Under the pieces are notes generated by a model. It ran no database searches. It was not told the DNA's origin and saw only the letters and a program-made list of their open reading frames with translations. A DNA stretch of 64,000 nt from an uncultured Bacteroidales bacterium (GTDB lineage Bacteria > Bacteroidota > Bacteroidia > Bacteroidales > UBA932). The DNA is taken from NCBI GenBank assembly GCA_949286415.1, contig CASEBV010000023.1:62001-126000 (forward strand). Direction: 5' to 3'. Position numbers and translations under genes: made by a program. Below are positions 15,660-25,216 of the stretch, piece by piece. Every line of letters starts with the position of its first letter. Within the stretch, counting starts at the first letter, position 1.

Positions 15660-16607
15660 ATGAATATATTTGCAGCACAAATGGGACAATCAGCAGCAAA
15701 AGAAGACTTTCAGTCCGTCTGCAGACAGATGGCAGGCAGTATAGCCGGATTTCTCGATGACGCGGAAATAAGATTCAGCGTCCGAGGGGAAAGCACCTTG
15801 CCTGTAATCCATACGGAGACAGGACTCTGCATCATGCCTCTGGCCGTCACTGCCCGCTCCCCGGAAGAAGCGCATGAATGCCGCATCCTGGCTGAAAATG
15901 CCATCGCAGAAGCGGACGGAAATGACAAAGGCAGGCCGATAATCATCGCCGAAGACAGATGGCAGAGCGAGGGAGGCTGCATCCGCAGGCGGCTTCTGGC
16001 GCATCTGGGCATATTCACCCATGTCTTTGCCAGAAACTGTGAAGTAAGAAAGCTGCACAAGGGGGAAGCCGCCGACTTCATGAACAGGTGGCACAGCTAC
16101 GGGGACGCGACATGCAGATACAGGCTGGGGCTGTTCCTGAAGAAAGCGGCACGGGAAGTCAACGGAGAACTGCAGCCGGGAGAGATGGTAGCCGCGGCCA
16201 CATTCTCAAACGGAAGGCTCATGGAGCGCGGCGGTAAATATTACCATTCTTACCAATGGATAAGGTATGCATCCCTTCCGGATGTACGCGTCACCGGAGG
16301 AATGGGGAAAATAATGAAGCACTTTCTGGACGAAGTCATTGCCGGAGACCAAGACGCCAGGTCAACCGACAGGTTCGGAGGATGGGACATAATGAGCTAT
16401 GCCGACCTCGAATGGTCTGACGGCAATGTCTACCGCAGCCTCGGATTCGCCGACGAAGGGCTCAAATCACCTGTCATGTACAGGGTAGACCCCATTACAT
16501 GGACCAGGAAGCCGGTATCAAGACTCACCGATGATGAGACAAGACATTGTGACGGCTGTCTGTTTTATGAGAACTTCGGAAGCAGAAAATACCGGTTTGT
16601 CCATTAA
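15660..16607 (+). CDS. Conserved unknown protein with GNAT/Mom-like C-terminal half
   Basis: A 315-residue soluble protein (308 if it begins at ATG 15681; a TATATTTG box at 15665-15672 would then give an almost leaderless mRNA). Residues about 130-270 have the order GEAADFMNRWHSYGDA, RLGLFLKKA, EMVAAATFSNGR, YQWIRYASLPDVRVTGGMGK, then FGGWDIMSYADLEWSDG. That resembles acetyltransferase-like proteins of phage and bacteria related to Mom. The N-terminal part has PIIIAEDRWQSEGGCIRRRL and might be a nuclease-like fold. A CxxC pair (HCDGCLFYENFG) is near the end. No function is assigned; it is followed 77 bases later by a flavoprotein gene. Confidence 0.6.
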   Translation: MNIFAAQMGQSAAKEDFQSVCRQMAGSIAGFLDDAEIRFSVRGESTLPVIHTETGLCIMPLAVTARSPEEAHECRILAENAIAEADGNDKGRPIIIAEDRWQSEGGCIRRRLLAHLGIFTHVFARNCEVRKLHKGEAADFMNRWHSYGDATCRYRLGLFLKKAAREVNGELQPGEMVAAATFSNGRLMERGGKYYHSYQWIRYASLPDVRVTGGMGKIMKHFLDEVIAGDQDARSTDRFGGWDIMSYADLEWSDGNVYRSLGFADEGLKSPVMYRVDPITWTRKPVSRLTDDETRHCDGCLFYENFGSRKYRFVH

Positions 16608-16684
16608 CTGCAAATATTCCTTCCGGACTTCATTGAAGATATGCAGACATAAAAATAAAGCAATATTGACAAAGACAAAATTAC

Positions 16685-17257
16685 ATGAAGCTGTTTTACA
16701 TTGATGCCACGATGAGGGAGGAATCAAGGACAAGAAGGATTGCCTCACCGCTCATTGAAGAACTCGGAAAAAGATATGGAATCGAGACCGTGAAACTGGA
16801 CAGGGCTGACTTCCCGGCAGTCGGAAGCAGCATCCTGCATGACAGGGACAACGGCATCGTGCCACAGGAATACGCCGACATGGCCAGGAGGCTTGCTGCC
16901 GCGGACAGGATTGTCATAGCTGCCCCGTTCTGGGACATGAGTTTTCCGTCGGCTCTGAAGGTGTTCTTCGAGAACATGTCCCTGTACAACATCACCTTCG
17001 GGAGCAACGACAGGGAATGCTTCGGCCTGTGCCGGTGTGAAAAACTGCTTTACATCACCACGAGGGGCATGAATATTCATACCGGAGACCCTCTTGAGCA
17101 GGCCACTCCCTATATCCGCGCACTTGGATTTCTCTGGGGACTCGGGGACATCCATGTCGTTTCCGCAGAGAACATGGACTACAGTTCAGAGGAAGAGATT
17201 GAAGAGAAGATTAGGGAAGCAGTCAGGAAAGGCATGGAAATCTGCCGGGATTTCTGA
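16685..17257 (+). CDS. Flavodoxin-fold NAD(P)H oxidoreductase (azoreductase-like)
   Basis: A 190-residue protein with the flavodoxin-like fold of FMN-dependent NADH-azoreductase/quinone reductases: start MKLFYIDATMREESRTRRI (phosphate-binding loop) and the signature IAAPFWDMSFPSALKVFFE (about 79-97), equivalent to the APMYNF...P..LK.YFD motif of AzoR, plus the later LYITTRGMNIHTGDP segment. It should bind FMN and carry out two-electron reduction of quinones, azo compounds or similar acceptors in the cytoplasm. The natural substrate is unknown. A terminator follows immediately, so this gene ends its transcript. Confidence 0.78.
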   Translation: MKLFYIDATMREESRTRRIASPLIEELGKRYGIETVKLDRADFPAVGSSILHDRDNGIVPQEYADMARRLAAADRIVIAAPFWDMSFPSALKVFFENMSLYNITFGSNDRECFGLCRCEKLLYITTRGMNIHTGDPLEQATPYIRALGFLWGLGDIHVVSAENMDYSSEEEIEEKIREAVRKGMEICRDF

Positions 17258-17265
17258 ATTATTTT

Positions 17266-17297
17266 TGCTCCGCAGGGTTATAAACGGAGCATTTTTT
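17266..17297 (+). terminator. Rho-independent terminator after the azoreductase-like gene
   Basis: TGCTCCG (17266-17272) pairs with CGGAGCA (17285-17291), followed by six T residues at 17292-17297; 9 bases past the stop codon. Confidence 0.8.
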
Positions 17298-17403
17298 ATA
17301 TTTTTGCCCCGTCTTTCTGAATAAAGGGGATTACTGAATCAGGGGGGATTTCGGCACGACGGGAAAGTTCATGGAAAAGTCATTTAAAATTCAATAGAAC
17401 AAA

Positions 17404-18366
17404 ATGGAAGCAATTGTCAAGACCGATTTTCATTTTCCGGGCCAGGTAAGCAAATATACCGGAAAAGTTCGCGATGTATACGACATAGACGGGAAATATC
17501 TCGTGATGGTGGTATCCGACAGGATTTCCGCGTTTGATGTCATCCTGCCCGAGGGCATTCCTTACAAAGGACAGATTCTGAACCAGATAGCATCAAAATT
17601 CCTGGATGCAGTATCTGACATTCTTCCAAACTGGAAAATAGCCGCCCCGGACCCTATGGTGACAATAGGACACAAATGCGAGCCGTTCAAAGTGGAAATG
17701 GTCATCCGCGGCTACCTCTCCGGCCATGCATGGAGAGAATACAAGGCCGGGAAACGCACCATCTGCGGCGTGGAGATGCCCGAGGGGATGGTCGAGAACC
17801 AGAAATTCCCCGAGCCGATAATCACTCCTACCTCCAAGGCCGCCGCAGGTCATGACGAGGACATTTCAAAAGAACAGATCATTGCCTCAGGCCTCGCAAG
17901 CAGGGAAGATTATGAGAAAATCGAAGAATATACCAGGGCAATCTACCGCAGGGGTTCGGAGATTGCAGCCCGGAGAGGACTGATACTTGTCGACACCAAA
18001 TACGAGTTCGGGAAAAAGGACGGGCAGATTTTCCTCATGGACGAAATCCACACGCCGGACTCCTCAAGATATTTCTATGCCGAAGGCTATGAAGAGAGGC
18101 TGGCAAAGGGTGAGAAACAGAAGCAGCTGTCAAAGGAATTCGTCCGTGAATGGCTGATGGCCAACGGATTCCAGGGACACACCGGACAGAGGGTACCGGA
18201 AATGACACCGGAAATTGTAGAGGGCATCACAGACAGATACATCGAGCTCTACGAGAACATCACAGGTGAAAAATTCGTGAGACTTGCGGATACGGAAGCC
18301 TCGGACAAAGACTCAATATTGAAAAGAATCGGAGAAAATGTCACAGCCTGCCTCAAGACTCTCTGA
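17404..18366 (+). CDS. purC: SAICAR synthase (phosphoribosylaminoimidazole-succinocarboxamide synthase)
   Basis: A 320-residue PurC. It begins with [20 protein letters not shown] and [19 protein letters not shown], then [17 protein letters not shown] and [17 protein letters not shown], and later [13 protein letters not shown] and [14 protein letters not shown]: all hallmark SAICAR synthase motifs. It joins aspartate to CAIR with ATP in step 7/8 of de novo IMP synthesis. It is the longer type typical of Bacteroidetes and yeast rather than the short E. coli form. It appears alone; a TATTTTTG box at 17299-17306 may be its -7 element. Another purine-pathway gene, the PurF paralogue, lies about 7 kb downstream. 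Confidence 0.95.
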   Translation: MEAIVKTDFHFPGQVSKYTGKVRDVYDIDGKYLVMVVSDRISAFDVILPEGIPYKGQILNQIASKFLDAVSDILPNWKIAAPDPMVTIGHKCEPFKVEMVIRGYLSGHAWREYKAGKRTICGVEMPEGMVENQKFPEPIITPTSKAAAGHDEDISKEQIIASGLASREDYEKIEEYTRAIYRRGSEIAARRGLILVDTKYEFGKKDGQIFLMDEIHTPDSSRYFYAEGYEERLAKGEKQKQLSKEFVREWLMANGFQGHTGQRVPEMTPEIVEGITDRYIELYENITGEKFVRLADTEASDKDSILKRIGENVTACLKTL

Positions 18367-18399
18367 ATGCAGTCTGCTCCGCATAATGAATCCCAGAGT

Positions 18400-18963
18400 C
18401 TAAAGTTCTGACATAAGCCGCTCTATCACAGGAGCGGCTTCTTCGTATCCGTACCCGCGGGAGGCGGCGAAGCGGAGCATCTTCATTCTGATTGCAAATC
18501 CGGCGGACCTGCTTTCAGACTCCGGCTTCTGCCGGGAAGAAATCAGACTGCGCAATTTTGTCTCAAGCACTTTCTCCATTCTTCCGGAAGCGGCTTCCGT
18601 ATCTGCTGCCGCCAACGCCTCTTCTATTGTCTCCCGGCTGAGACCTTTCAGAGCCAGGGCCCTGCGGATTTTCATCTGCCCCCACCCCGCAATCGCAGAC
18701 TTGTCCCTGACATATGCGGCCGCATACCTTCTGTCATCAATGTATCTGTCTGCCGTCATGCAGGCAATTGCTTCCGCGGCCATTCTCGCAACAGAATCCT
18801 CCGGGACATCAGGACATGACTTTTCCATAGCCGATGAAATCTTCCTGTACATGTCAGAGGAGCAGTATTCTCTCCTGGAGCACAATATCCGCATCCTGTC
18901 CAGCACTCTGAGATATGCTGTCCTTTCTTCATTTTTCTGCAACATACTTTTCCGGTTCTCCAT
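18400..18963 (-). CDS. recX: RecX-family regulatory protein
   Basis: A 187-residue protein with RecX three-helix repeats: YLRVLDRMRILCSRREYCSS at the N-terminus, YIDDRRYAAAYVRDKSAIAG (the most conserved RecX segment), GQMKIRRALALKGLSRETIE, and a C-terminal FAASRGYGYEEAAPVIERL. RecX binds and limits RecA filaments. recA itself lies 4 kb away on the other strand, so the two are unlinked by operon though in one neighbourhood. It follows the patatin gene on the same strand with a 12-base gap and may be cotranscribed with it. Confidence 0.85.
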   Translation of the reverse strand: MENRKSMLQKNEERTAYLRVLDRMRILCSRREYCSSDMYRKISSAMEKSCPDVPEDSVARMAAEAIACMTADRYIDDRRYAAAYVRDKSAIAGWGQMKIRRALALKGLSRETIEEALAAADTEAASGRMEKVLETKLRSLISSRQKPESESRSAGFAIRMKMLRFAASRGYGYEEAAPVIERLMSEL

Positions 18964-18975
18964 ACTGAATGAAAC

Positions 18976-21468
18976 TCAGAAGTTATAGCCGAGCCCGATA
19001 TAGAAACCCACTTTTCGGGTAAGGCTTGACCAGTGCAGATTGGCCGTCATGGGTCCGAATATGGAGTCATATGAATACTCCACACCGGCACCGAACGAGC
19101 CGAGACCGACAGCATATGTCCCGAAAGAGTCGCAGTCGCGCGCATAATTCACGATTCCAGACAAATAATGGTTTCTGGCAACATTGAAACGGAAGTCCGT
19201 CCTGAATACGGTCAGTATATTCCGCATCGCGGAGACATTGTTAAGTCCGATGAAAGCCATCTGCTGGTCCATATACCTTCCAGACATGCTGCCTCCGATA
19301 AGATTCATATAAGGAACAGGGATATCCTGGCCGAAAAGAAATCTGGCCGAAAACGACGGGATGAAAGCAAACACATCTCCGCCCGGCACAACAAACTTTG
19401 CGTCTGCGCTCACTGCATGGAAATTATTGATGTTTTCAGGAAATCCGGCAAATGCCCAGGCATATTCCACTCCTGCCGTAAAGCCTTTCTTCGGGAAATA
19501 TCCGTCATCAAAAGTATCAGCCCTTGCTTCAAGGAACAGGGACATGTAGTCATTGCCCAGCAGCCTCAGGTCATAATCCCCGGCTATCGGCTCGGAAGAA
19601 AGCAACGAGCGGACATTGAAATACTCATTCCTTATGCCGGCCCTGATATCAAACAGAGACCATTTCAGATTGGACAGATAGAATTCCTGGCTTGCGTTGA
19701 GGTAACTCATATTGAACCGTCCGGAATTCATATTCAGGAAATTCATGTCTGTCCATTTTACGGAAGCTGCCGCATTGAGTGTAGGAGACTTCGGTGCGTC
19801 ATAAGAATAATGTATTCTGAAATACGGATTGGCGCTGATTTTCCCCGTGAAATCAAACCTCGAGCCCTGAAGCCTGTGCGCGTTGAGTCCGACATTGAGA
19901 AGCACCGAGACTATCTCCTCCGTATCAAGCCGCACCCCGAATCCGAACTGGTGCACAGGTCCGGGTCGGCAGATGATGACAAGGTCGAACGGGCTCTCCT
20001 TCCCTCTCATCTCGTATGTGACATAATCGTATGCCTGGGTACCGAATATGTCCGCCACAATATTTTCAATGTCCCTGCGACAGACCTTGTCTCCCGGCAT
20101 GATGTCAATCTTCTTCATGAGGATGGCCTTCTCCCTGCCATTGACACCCTGAATGTCAATGCTCCTGACTTTGACAGAATCAGCATTGATGTCAATAGCC
20201 TTGGATGCTTGGAGGCTGAGCGTATCCGGCCCCAGGCGGGACTTGAGATTCATAAGGGCAGCCTCTTTCCTATATGCCGCCTCATAGCCGCGCTGGATTA
20301 TTATGGAAATGCTCTTCTTGTCGAAACTCATCATATTGTACTCCTTGAGCTCCGGCTTGATGCTGATGTCGGCCTGCAGCACATTCTTCTCGTACATCGA
20401 ACGGCCGAGCATGTCTATTCCGGAAGTGATGATATCCCCCAGATTGTTTATTTCCTCATATTTTTTGTTGCCTCCGGACAGATCCACCCCGATGACTATG
20501 TCCGCCCCCATATCTCTGGCAAGGCCGGTAGGATAATTGTCCCTCATGCCGCCGTCCACGAGAACCATGCCGTCTATTTTCACCGGAGCAAACACTCCCG
20601 GAATCGACATCGTGGACCTGAGCGCCGTGTTGATCTTGCCGTTATGCCATATCTTGGCAGTACCGGAGACCAGATCAGTTGCCACGCACGCAAACGGTAT
20701 CGGCAGATCATTGAAACACAATGAATCCTGATAACCGACCGAGAGACTGCTGAAGATATTGCTGACATTCTGCCCGAAAATATAGCCGGAAGGAAGACTG
20801 CCTATGAGGTTGTTCTTTATCAGTTCGGAAGCGCTTTTGTCAGAATCCGCCCCGATTTTGAAGTCCCCATGCCGCTTTGCCACATCATTTTCGTCGGTAT
20901 TCTTATAATAGAAGGGTATCGACAGAAGATACTTTTCCCGGTATTTCGTCTCTGAATATGAAATATATTCCCGGGGGACGCGGTCGCTCAGTGCGTATGA
21001 CCAGTCCATGTTCCTCACAAGGGAATCCAGTTCCCCGACATTGTAGCCCAGGGCATAGAGCCCCCCGACAAGCCCTCCCATGCTCGTGCCGAGAATCATA
21101 TCCACCGGAATACCGACAGTCTCAAGATATCTTATGACCCCAATATGCGCAGCTCCCTTTGCTCCTCCGCCGCTCAGGACCAGAGCCACTGTCGGCCGCC
21201 GCTTCCTGATTTCATCCATCCGGGCGCGGATCTCCTGCATTGCAGCCGAATCCGCAGAAGTAAGCAGTGCGCTTTCCGGAGCAAGGCGCACTTTCTTTGT
21301 TTCCGAGGCCGCAGAAATGACTTCCGCCTCATGAAAGGACTCCGCCCGAATGGGCTGGAAGCCGCAAAGAAGGAGCAGCAGGACGCAGACAGCCCCGAAC
21401 AATTTCCCCGATCTGGAAAATTGCCCATAGATTCCACTGACTCTGATATTTCCTGAAGTGTCTGCCAT
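18976..21468 (-). CDS. Patatin-like phospholipase fused to POTRA and outer-membrane barrel
   Basis: An 830-residue protein from ATG 21468 (MADTSGN); a TTG at 21483 overlapping the rlmN stop is the alternative. A hydrophobic signal segment (FGAVCVLLLLLCGF) precedes the patatin domain with ALVLSGGGAKGAAHIGV (oxyanion hole, about 98), GTSMGG (nucleophile serine about 126) and MVLVDGGMRDNYP (catalytic Asp about 304). Next comes a POTRA-like segment and a BamA-like 16-strand barrel domain ending in KVGFYIGLGYNF with a C-terminal aromatic. This layout matches PlpD-type autotransported patatins (type Vd) and their Bacteroidetes relatives. It should be an outer-membrane lipid hydrolase; whether the passenger is exposed or periplasmic is unclear. 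In a row with rlmN and recX. Confidence 0.85.
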   Translation of the reverse strand: MADTSGNIRVSGIYGQFSRSGKLFGAVCVLLLLLCGFQPIRAESFHEAEVISAASETKKVRLAPESALLTSADSAAMQEIRARMDEIRKRRPTVALVLSGGGAKGAAHIGVIRYLETVGIPVDMILGTSMGGLVGGLYALGYNVGELDSLVRNMDWSYALSDRVPREYISYSETKYREKYLLSIPFYYKNTDENDVAKRHGDFKIGADSDKSASELIKNNLIGSLPSGYIFGQNVSNIFSSLSVGYQDSLCFNDLPIPFACVATDLVSGTAKIWHNGKINTALRSTMSIPGVFAPVKIDGMVLVDGGMRDNYPTGLARDMGADIVIGVDLSGGNKKYEEINNLGDIITSGIDMLGRSMYEKNVLQADISIKPELKEYNMMSFDKKSISIIIQRGYEAAYRKEAALMNLKSRLGPDTLSLQASKAIDINADSVKVRSIDIQGVNGREKAILMKKIDIMPGDKVCRRDIENIVADIFGTQAYDYVTYEMRGKESPFDLVIICRPGPVHQFGFGVRLDTEEIVSVLLNVGLNAHRLQGSRFDFTGKISANPYFRIHYSYDAPKSPTLNAAASVKWTDMNFLNMNSGRFNMSYLNASQEFYLSNLKWSLFDIRAGIRNEYFNVRSLLSSEPIAGDYDLRLLGNDYMSLFLEARADTFDDGYFPKKGFTAGVEYAWAFAGFPENINNFHAVSADAKFVVPGGDVFAFIPSFSARFLFGQDIPVPYMNLIGGSMSGRYMDQQMAFIGLNNVSAMRNILTVFRTDFRFNVARNHYLSGIVNYARDCDSFGTYAVGLGSFGAGVEYSYDSIFGPMTANLHWSSLTRKVGFYIGLGYNF

Positions 21469-21479
21469 CGGCCGTATAA

Positions 21480-22565
21480 TCAAATTTCATTGTCCGTCTC
21501 TCTGTCCTGAAGTGTCCTGTGCTTCCCGGCAAGCATTCCGCAGGCAGCAAGTATGTCCTCGCCTCTTGAAGTCCTGATGGTTGCTGTGATTCCCGCCCTG
21601 CCGAGCCTGTCCCTGAAGTTCTCCATGATGACATCGGGAGATGTCCCGTACGGGAAATCAGGAATCTTGTGGAACCTTATGAGGTTGACCCTGCATTCAA
21701 GTCCCGACAACAGCCTGATGAGCGCATCCGCATGTCGCTTTGTGTCATTGAAGCCGGAGAACATCGTATACTCGAAACTCACCCGCCTCTGCCCGGAGAA
21801 GTCATATTGCCTTATCAGTTCCACGACATCCCTTATCGGCCATGTCTTTTCCACAGGCATCACGGAAAGCCTTTCGTCGCTGAACGGGTTATGCAGACTC
21901 ACGGCAAGATGGCAGCGGCTCTCATCCAGATATCTGCGCAGGGCCGGAAGCACGCCTATTGTCGAGAGAGTGATTCTTTTGGGGCTCCACGCAAATCCCC
22001 ATGGTGCAGTAAGTATCTCAATGGCCCTCATGACATTGTCATAATTGTCCAGAGGCTCGCCCATCCCCATGAAGACGGCATTGGTCAGCATGTCGGACTC
22101 GTCTGCGGCGATGAACTGGGACATGATGTCCGCAGCCGAAAGATGCCCGTGGAAGCCCTGTCTGCCGGTCATGCAGAAATGACAGCCCATCCGACACCCG
22201 GACTGTGAGGATACGCAGAGGGTGGCGCGGTCCTTGTCCGGAATCATCACTGCCTCTACGGCAGCCTTTTCCGTCCTCCCCGCAGCCGATGAGCCCCTGC
22301 CGAAGATGCCCTCCACGGGGAAGAGATATTTCTTGGTCCCGTCAGAAGATATCCGGCAGTCAGTCCAGGCCGAAACCCCGACCTCATATTTTTCTGAAAG
22401 CCTCGCCCGTCCTTCTTTGGATATGTCCGTCATCTGGTTTATATCCCGCACTTTCTTCACATACAGCCACCTTGCCATCTGCCCGGCCGCGAACTTCGGC
22501 AGAGCGGCCTCTGCGGCAACTTTTCTCAATTCTTCGGGATTCATCCCCAGCAGTCTTGTCTTCAT
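21480..22565 (-). CDS. rlmN: Dual-specificity RNA methyltransferase RlmN
   Basis: A 361-residue radical-SAM enzyme. From ATG 22565 (MKTRLLGMNPEELRKVA); the reading frame is open for 78 codons more upstream but into promoter DNA. The cluster-binding CRMGCHFC is at about residue 123, preceded by CVSSQSGC and followed by NAVFMGMGEPLDNYDN and ITLSTIGVLPALRR, all RlmN motifs; the C-terminal SRGEDILAACGML holds the catalytic cysteine. It methylates C2 of A2503 in 23S rRNA and A37 of some tRNAs. The stop is 12 bases from the preferred start of the patatin gene. Confidence 0.95.
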   Translation of the reverse strand: MKTRLLGMNPEELRKVAAEAALPKFAAGQMARWLYVKKVRDINQMTDISKEGRARLSEKYEVGVSAWTDCRISSDGTKKYLFPVEGIFGRGSSAAGRTEKAAVEAVMIPDKDRATLCVSSQSGCRMGCHFCMTGRQGFHGHLSAADIMSQFIAADESDMLTNAVFMGMGEPLDNYDNVMRAIEILTAPWGFAWSPKRITLSTIGVLPALRRYLDESRCHLAVSLHNPFSDERLSVMPVEKTWPIRDVVELIRQYDFSGQRRVSFEYTMFSGFNDTKRHADALIRLLSGLECRVNLIRFHKIPDFPYGTSPDVIMENFRDRLGRAGITATIRTSRGEDILAACGMLAGKHRTLQDRETDNEI

Positions 22566-22621
22566 GTTTTCTCTATTATCGCATGCCAGACGCCCATCTG
22601 CGCAAGCCTGTCGTGCATCCG

Positions 22622-22652
22622 CAAAATTAAATAAAAATAATGGTTGGAGAAA
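22622..22652 (-). promoter_or_regulatory. Candidate promoter for rlmN
   Basis: Minus strand: TTTC (22649-22652), 19 bases, TAATTTTG (22622-22629). The -7 box is a full match and the -33 differs at one base. It supports starting RlmN at 22565 rather than further upstream. Confidence 0.45.
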
Positions 22653-22664
22653 CCTGCTTTTCCC

Positions 22665-22694
22665 ATTGAAAATTAAATTTTGTAAGTAACTTTG
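22665..22694 (+). promoter_or_regulatory. Candidate promoter for recA
   Basis: ATTG (22665-22668), 18 bases, TAACTTTG (22687-22694), 28 bases before the start codon. The -7 box is a full match. No LexA-type operator was recognised, consistent with most Bacteroidetes. Confidence 0.5.
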
Positions 22695-22722
22695 TTGCGC
22701 TAACAACCAAACACTGATTTTT

Positions 22723-23751
22723 ATGGCTAAAGAGACAGAAAAAGAAGGGACTGAAGTCAATGCCGCGAAACTCAAGGCATTGCAGGCCACAATCGACAAG
22801 ATTGAGAAAGACTACGGGAAGGGAACGATCATGAAGCTCGGCGACCAGCCCAAATGGGATGTATCCGTGATTCCGAGCGGCTCTATTGCACTCGACCATG
22901 CTCTCGGCATAGGAGGATACCCAAGAGGAAGGGTCATCGAAATCTATGGACCGGAATCCAGCGGAAAGACTACTCTCGCCATACATGCCATTGCCGAAGC
23001 CCAGAAACTGGGCGGGATAGGCGCCATCATAGATGCCGAGCACGCATTTGACAGGACTTACGCCAAAAATCTCGGAGTCGATCTGGACTCGCTCCTCATA
23101 TCCCAGCCGGACAACGGGGAGCAGGCTCTTGAAATAGCGGAAAATCTCATCAGGTCAGGAGCCATTGACATCATAGTCATCGACTCCGTCGCCGCCCTTA
23201 CACCGAAAGCCGAAATCGAGGGGGAAATGGGAGATGCAAAGATGGGACTCCAGGCAAGGCTCATGAGCCAGGCGCTGAGGAAACTCACCGCCAGCATCAG
23301 CAAGACCAATACCTGCTGCATCTTCATCAACCAGCTCCGCGACAAAATCGGCGTGATGTTCGGCAACCCTGAGACCACCACAGGAGGAAATGCTCTGAAA
23401 TTCTATGCATCAGTCCGCGTCGATGTCCGCCGCACCACCCAGATCAAGGACGGCGAAGAGGCACTCGGCAACAGGACCAGGGTCAAAATCGTCAAGAACA
23501 AGCTCGCCCCTCCTTTCAAGAAGGCGGAATTTGACATAGTTTTCGGCGAGGGCATCTCACATGTCGGGGAAGTCATTGACCTCGGAGTCGAATTCGACAT
23601 AATCAAAAAGAGCGGCTCATGGTTCAGTTACAATGACACCAAGCTCGCACAGGGCCGGGAAGCGGTGAAACAGCTTCTTACGGACAATGTCGAGCTCTGC
23701 GATGAAATCGAAGGGAAAATCCGCGAGGCGCTCAAGGAAGTCAAGGACTGA
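22723..23751 (+). CDS. recA: Recombinase A
   Basis: A 342-residue RecA with Walker [15 protein letters not shown] (about 73-86), Walker [18 protein letters not shown], the L1/L2 loop regions [15 protein letters not shown] and [20 protein letters not shown], and the C-terminal acidic part. It forms filaments on single-stranded DNA for homologous recombination, acting after AddAB-type resection. The N-terminus has a 20-residue charged extension as in other Bacteroidetes. It is followed 18 bases later by an aldehyde dehydrogenase gene, probably by readthrough rather than function. Confidence 0.98.
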   Translation: MAKETEKEGTEVNAAKLKALQATIDKIEKDYGKGTIMKLGDQPKWDVSVIPSGSIALDHALGIGGYPRGRVIEIYGPESSGKTTLAIHAIAEAQKLGGIGAIIDAEHAFDRTYAKNLGVDLDSLLISQPDNGEQALEIAENLIRSGAIDIIVIDSVAALTPKAEIEGEMGDAKMGLQARLMSQALRKLTASISKTNTCCIFINQLRDKIGVMFGNPETTTGGNALKFYASVRVDVRRTTQIKDGEEALGNRTRVKIVKNKLAPPFKKAEFDIVFGEGISHVGEVIDLGVEFDIIKKSGSWFSYNDTKLAQGREAVKQLLTDNVELCDEIEGKIREALKEVKD

Positions 23752-23769
23752 AGCATTTGATTTCTTCGG

Positions 23770-25155
23770 ATGATACAGGAAATTGTTCAAAGGCAGAGGG
23801 AATTTTTCTGCAGCGGAAAGACGCTTGCCACAGGATACAGACTTGCATACCTCAAGGCAATGAGGAAGGGCATAGAAGAAATGGAAGACGAGATAGTGCA
23901 TGCCCTTCACGATGACCTCGGGAAAAGCAGGACGGAATCCTATATGACTGAAATCGGGATGACCCTCTCCGAATTGTCCTGTGCATGCAGGAATCTCAAA
24001 AGATGGAGCCGGCCGGAAAGGGTCGGCTCTCCTCTTTCCCAGTTTCCGTCTCGGAGCCGCATAATCTCCGAACCATACGGCAATGTCCTGATAATGAGTC
24101 CATGGAACTATCCGTTCCTGCTCTGCATATCTCCGCTTGTCAGTGCTGTTGCAGCCGGCAACACCGCAATTGTCAAGCCGAGCGCATACTCGCCTGCGAC
24201 TTCTGCCGTAATCAGGAAACTTGTAGAGAAAGTGTTTCCGGAAGAATATGTCACCGTCATAGAGGGCGGAAGAGAAGTCAATGCAGATCTTCTGGAGCAG
24301 AAATTCGACTATATTTTCTTCACCGGGAGCAAGACAGTCGGGAAGCTGGTGATGACAAAGGCAGCAGAGCATCTCACGCCCGTGACCCTTGAACTTGGAG
24401 GCAAAAGTCCGGTGATTGTAGACAGGACCGCCGACATAGAAGTATCAGCGGCACGGATTGTCTTCGGCAAATATCTCAACTGCGGACAGACCTGCGTAGC
24501 CCCGGACTATATCCTGGTGCATGAAAGCATCTCGGAACAATTCACCGCGGCATGCTGGAAGGCCATCCGCAGGATGTTCGGAGAGACCCCGCTTGAAAAC
24601 CCCGACTACGGGAAAATCGTGAACCGCAAGCATTTCGACAGGCTTGTTGCCGCGATGGAAGAATGTCCGCCAGGCTCTGTGACCGGAGGCGAAACCGATT
24701 CCGAAGGACTCAGAATCGCTCCTGCAATAATCCGAGCCGGGAATATCCTCGCATCAGGCGATGCCGCAATATTTCAGGAAGAAATCTTCGGACCATTGAT
24801 GCCGATATTGACCTATAATGACATGGAGGATGTCATCCGCTACATTGCCAGGCGACCGAAACCTCTTGCCGCATATATTTTCACGCGAGACAGGAAGATT
24901 AAGAAGATGCTGCTGCAGAGACTCCATTTCGGCGGAGGTTGCGTCAATGACACAATCATTCATCTGGCGACAGAACAGCTGCCGTTCGGAGGCGTCGGGG
25001 AAAGCGGCATGGGCCGTTACCACGGGAAATACGGATTCGACACATTCACCCACAAGAAAAGCATTCTGGAAAAGTCTCTCTGGATTGATCTTCCGATGAG
25101 ATACCAGCCGTACAATTCAATAAAAGAAAAATTAATCAGGATATTTTTGAAGTGA
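23770..25155 (+). CDS. NAD(P)-dependent aldehyde dehydrogenase (class 3 type)
   Basis: A 461-residue aldehyde dehydrogenase of the short class 3/ALDH3 type. Motifs: SPWNYPFLLCISPLVSAVAA with GNTAIVKPSAYSP (cofactor site), FFTGSKTVGKLVM, the general base glutamate in TLELGGKSPVIV (about 207), and the nucleophile cysteine in LNCGQTCVAPDY (about 241). It should oxidise fatty or aromatic aldehydes to acids in the cytoplasm; the length lacks the C-terminal membrane anchor of eukaryotic relatives. Substrate unknown. It begins 18 bases after recA. Confidence 0.9.
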   Translation: MIQEIVQRQREFFCSGKTLATGYRLAYLKAMRKGIEEMEDEIVHALHDDLGKSRTESYMTEIGMTLSELSCACRNLKRWSRPERVGSPLSQFPSRSRIISEPYGNVLIMSPWNYPFLLCISPLVSAVAAGNTAIVKPSAYSPATSAVIRKLVEKVFPEEYVTVIEGGREVNADLLEQKFDYIFFTGSKTVGKLVMTKAAEHLTPVTLELGGKSPVIVDRTADIEVSAARIVFGKYLNCGQTCVAPDYILVHESISEQFTAACWKAIRRMFGETPLENPDYGKIVNRKHFDRLVAAMEECPPGSVTGGETDSEGLRIAPAIIRAGNILASGDAAIFQEEIFGPLMPILTYNDMEDVIRYIARRPKPLAAYIFTRDRKIKKMLLQRLHFGGGCVNDTIIHLATEQLPFGGVGESGMGRYHGKYGFDTFTHKKSILEKSLWIDLPMRYQPYNSIKEKLIRIFLK

Positions 25156-25178
25156 TTTTTTCTTTTTTTGTACTTTTG
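25146..25178 (+). promoter_or_regulatory. Promoter for the PurF paralogue
   Basis: TTTG (25146-25149), 21 bases, TACTTTTG (25171-25178). It overlaps the 3' end of the aldehyde dehydrogenase gene and lies 38 bases before the ATG at 25217. Confidence 0.6.
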
Positions 25179-25216
25179 CCGCGCAAACGGATAACTCAAC
25201 AAAACGGACTGACAAT

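Noticed and set aside
22566-22799. Extended RlmN start at 22799
   Set aside because: The extra 78 codons would run through the recA/rlmN promoters and recA start and lack similarity to RlmN; ATG 22565 fits the family.
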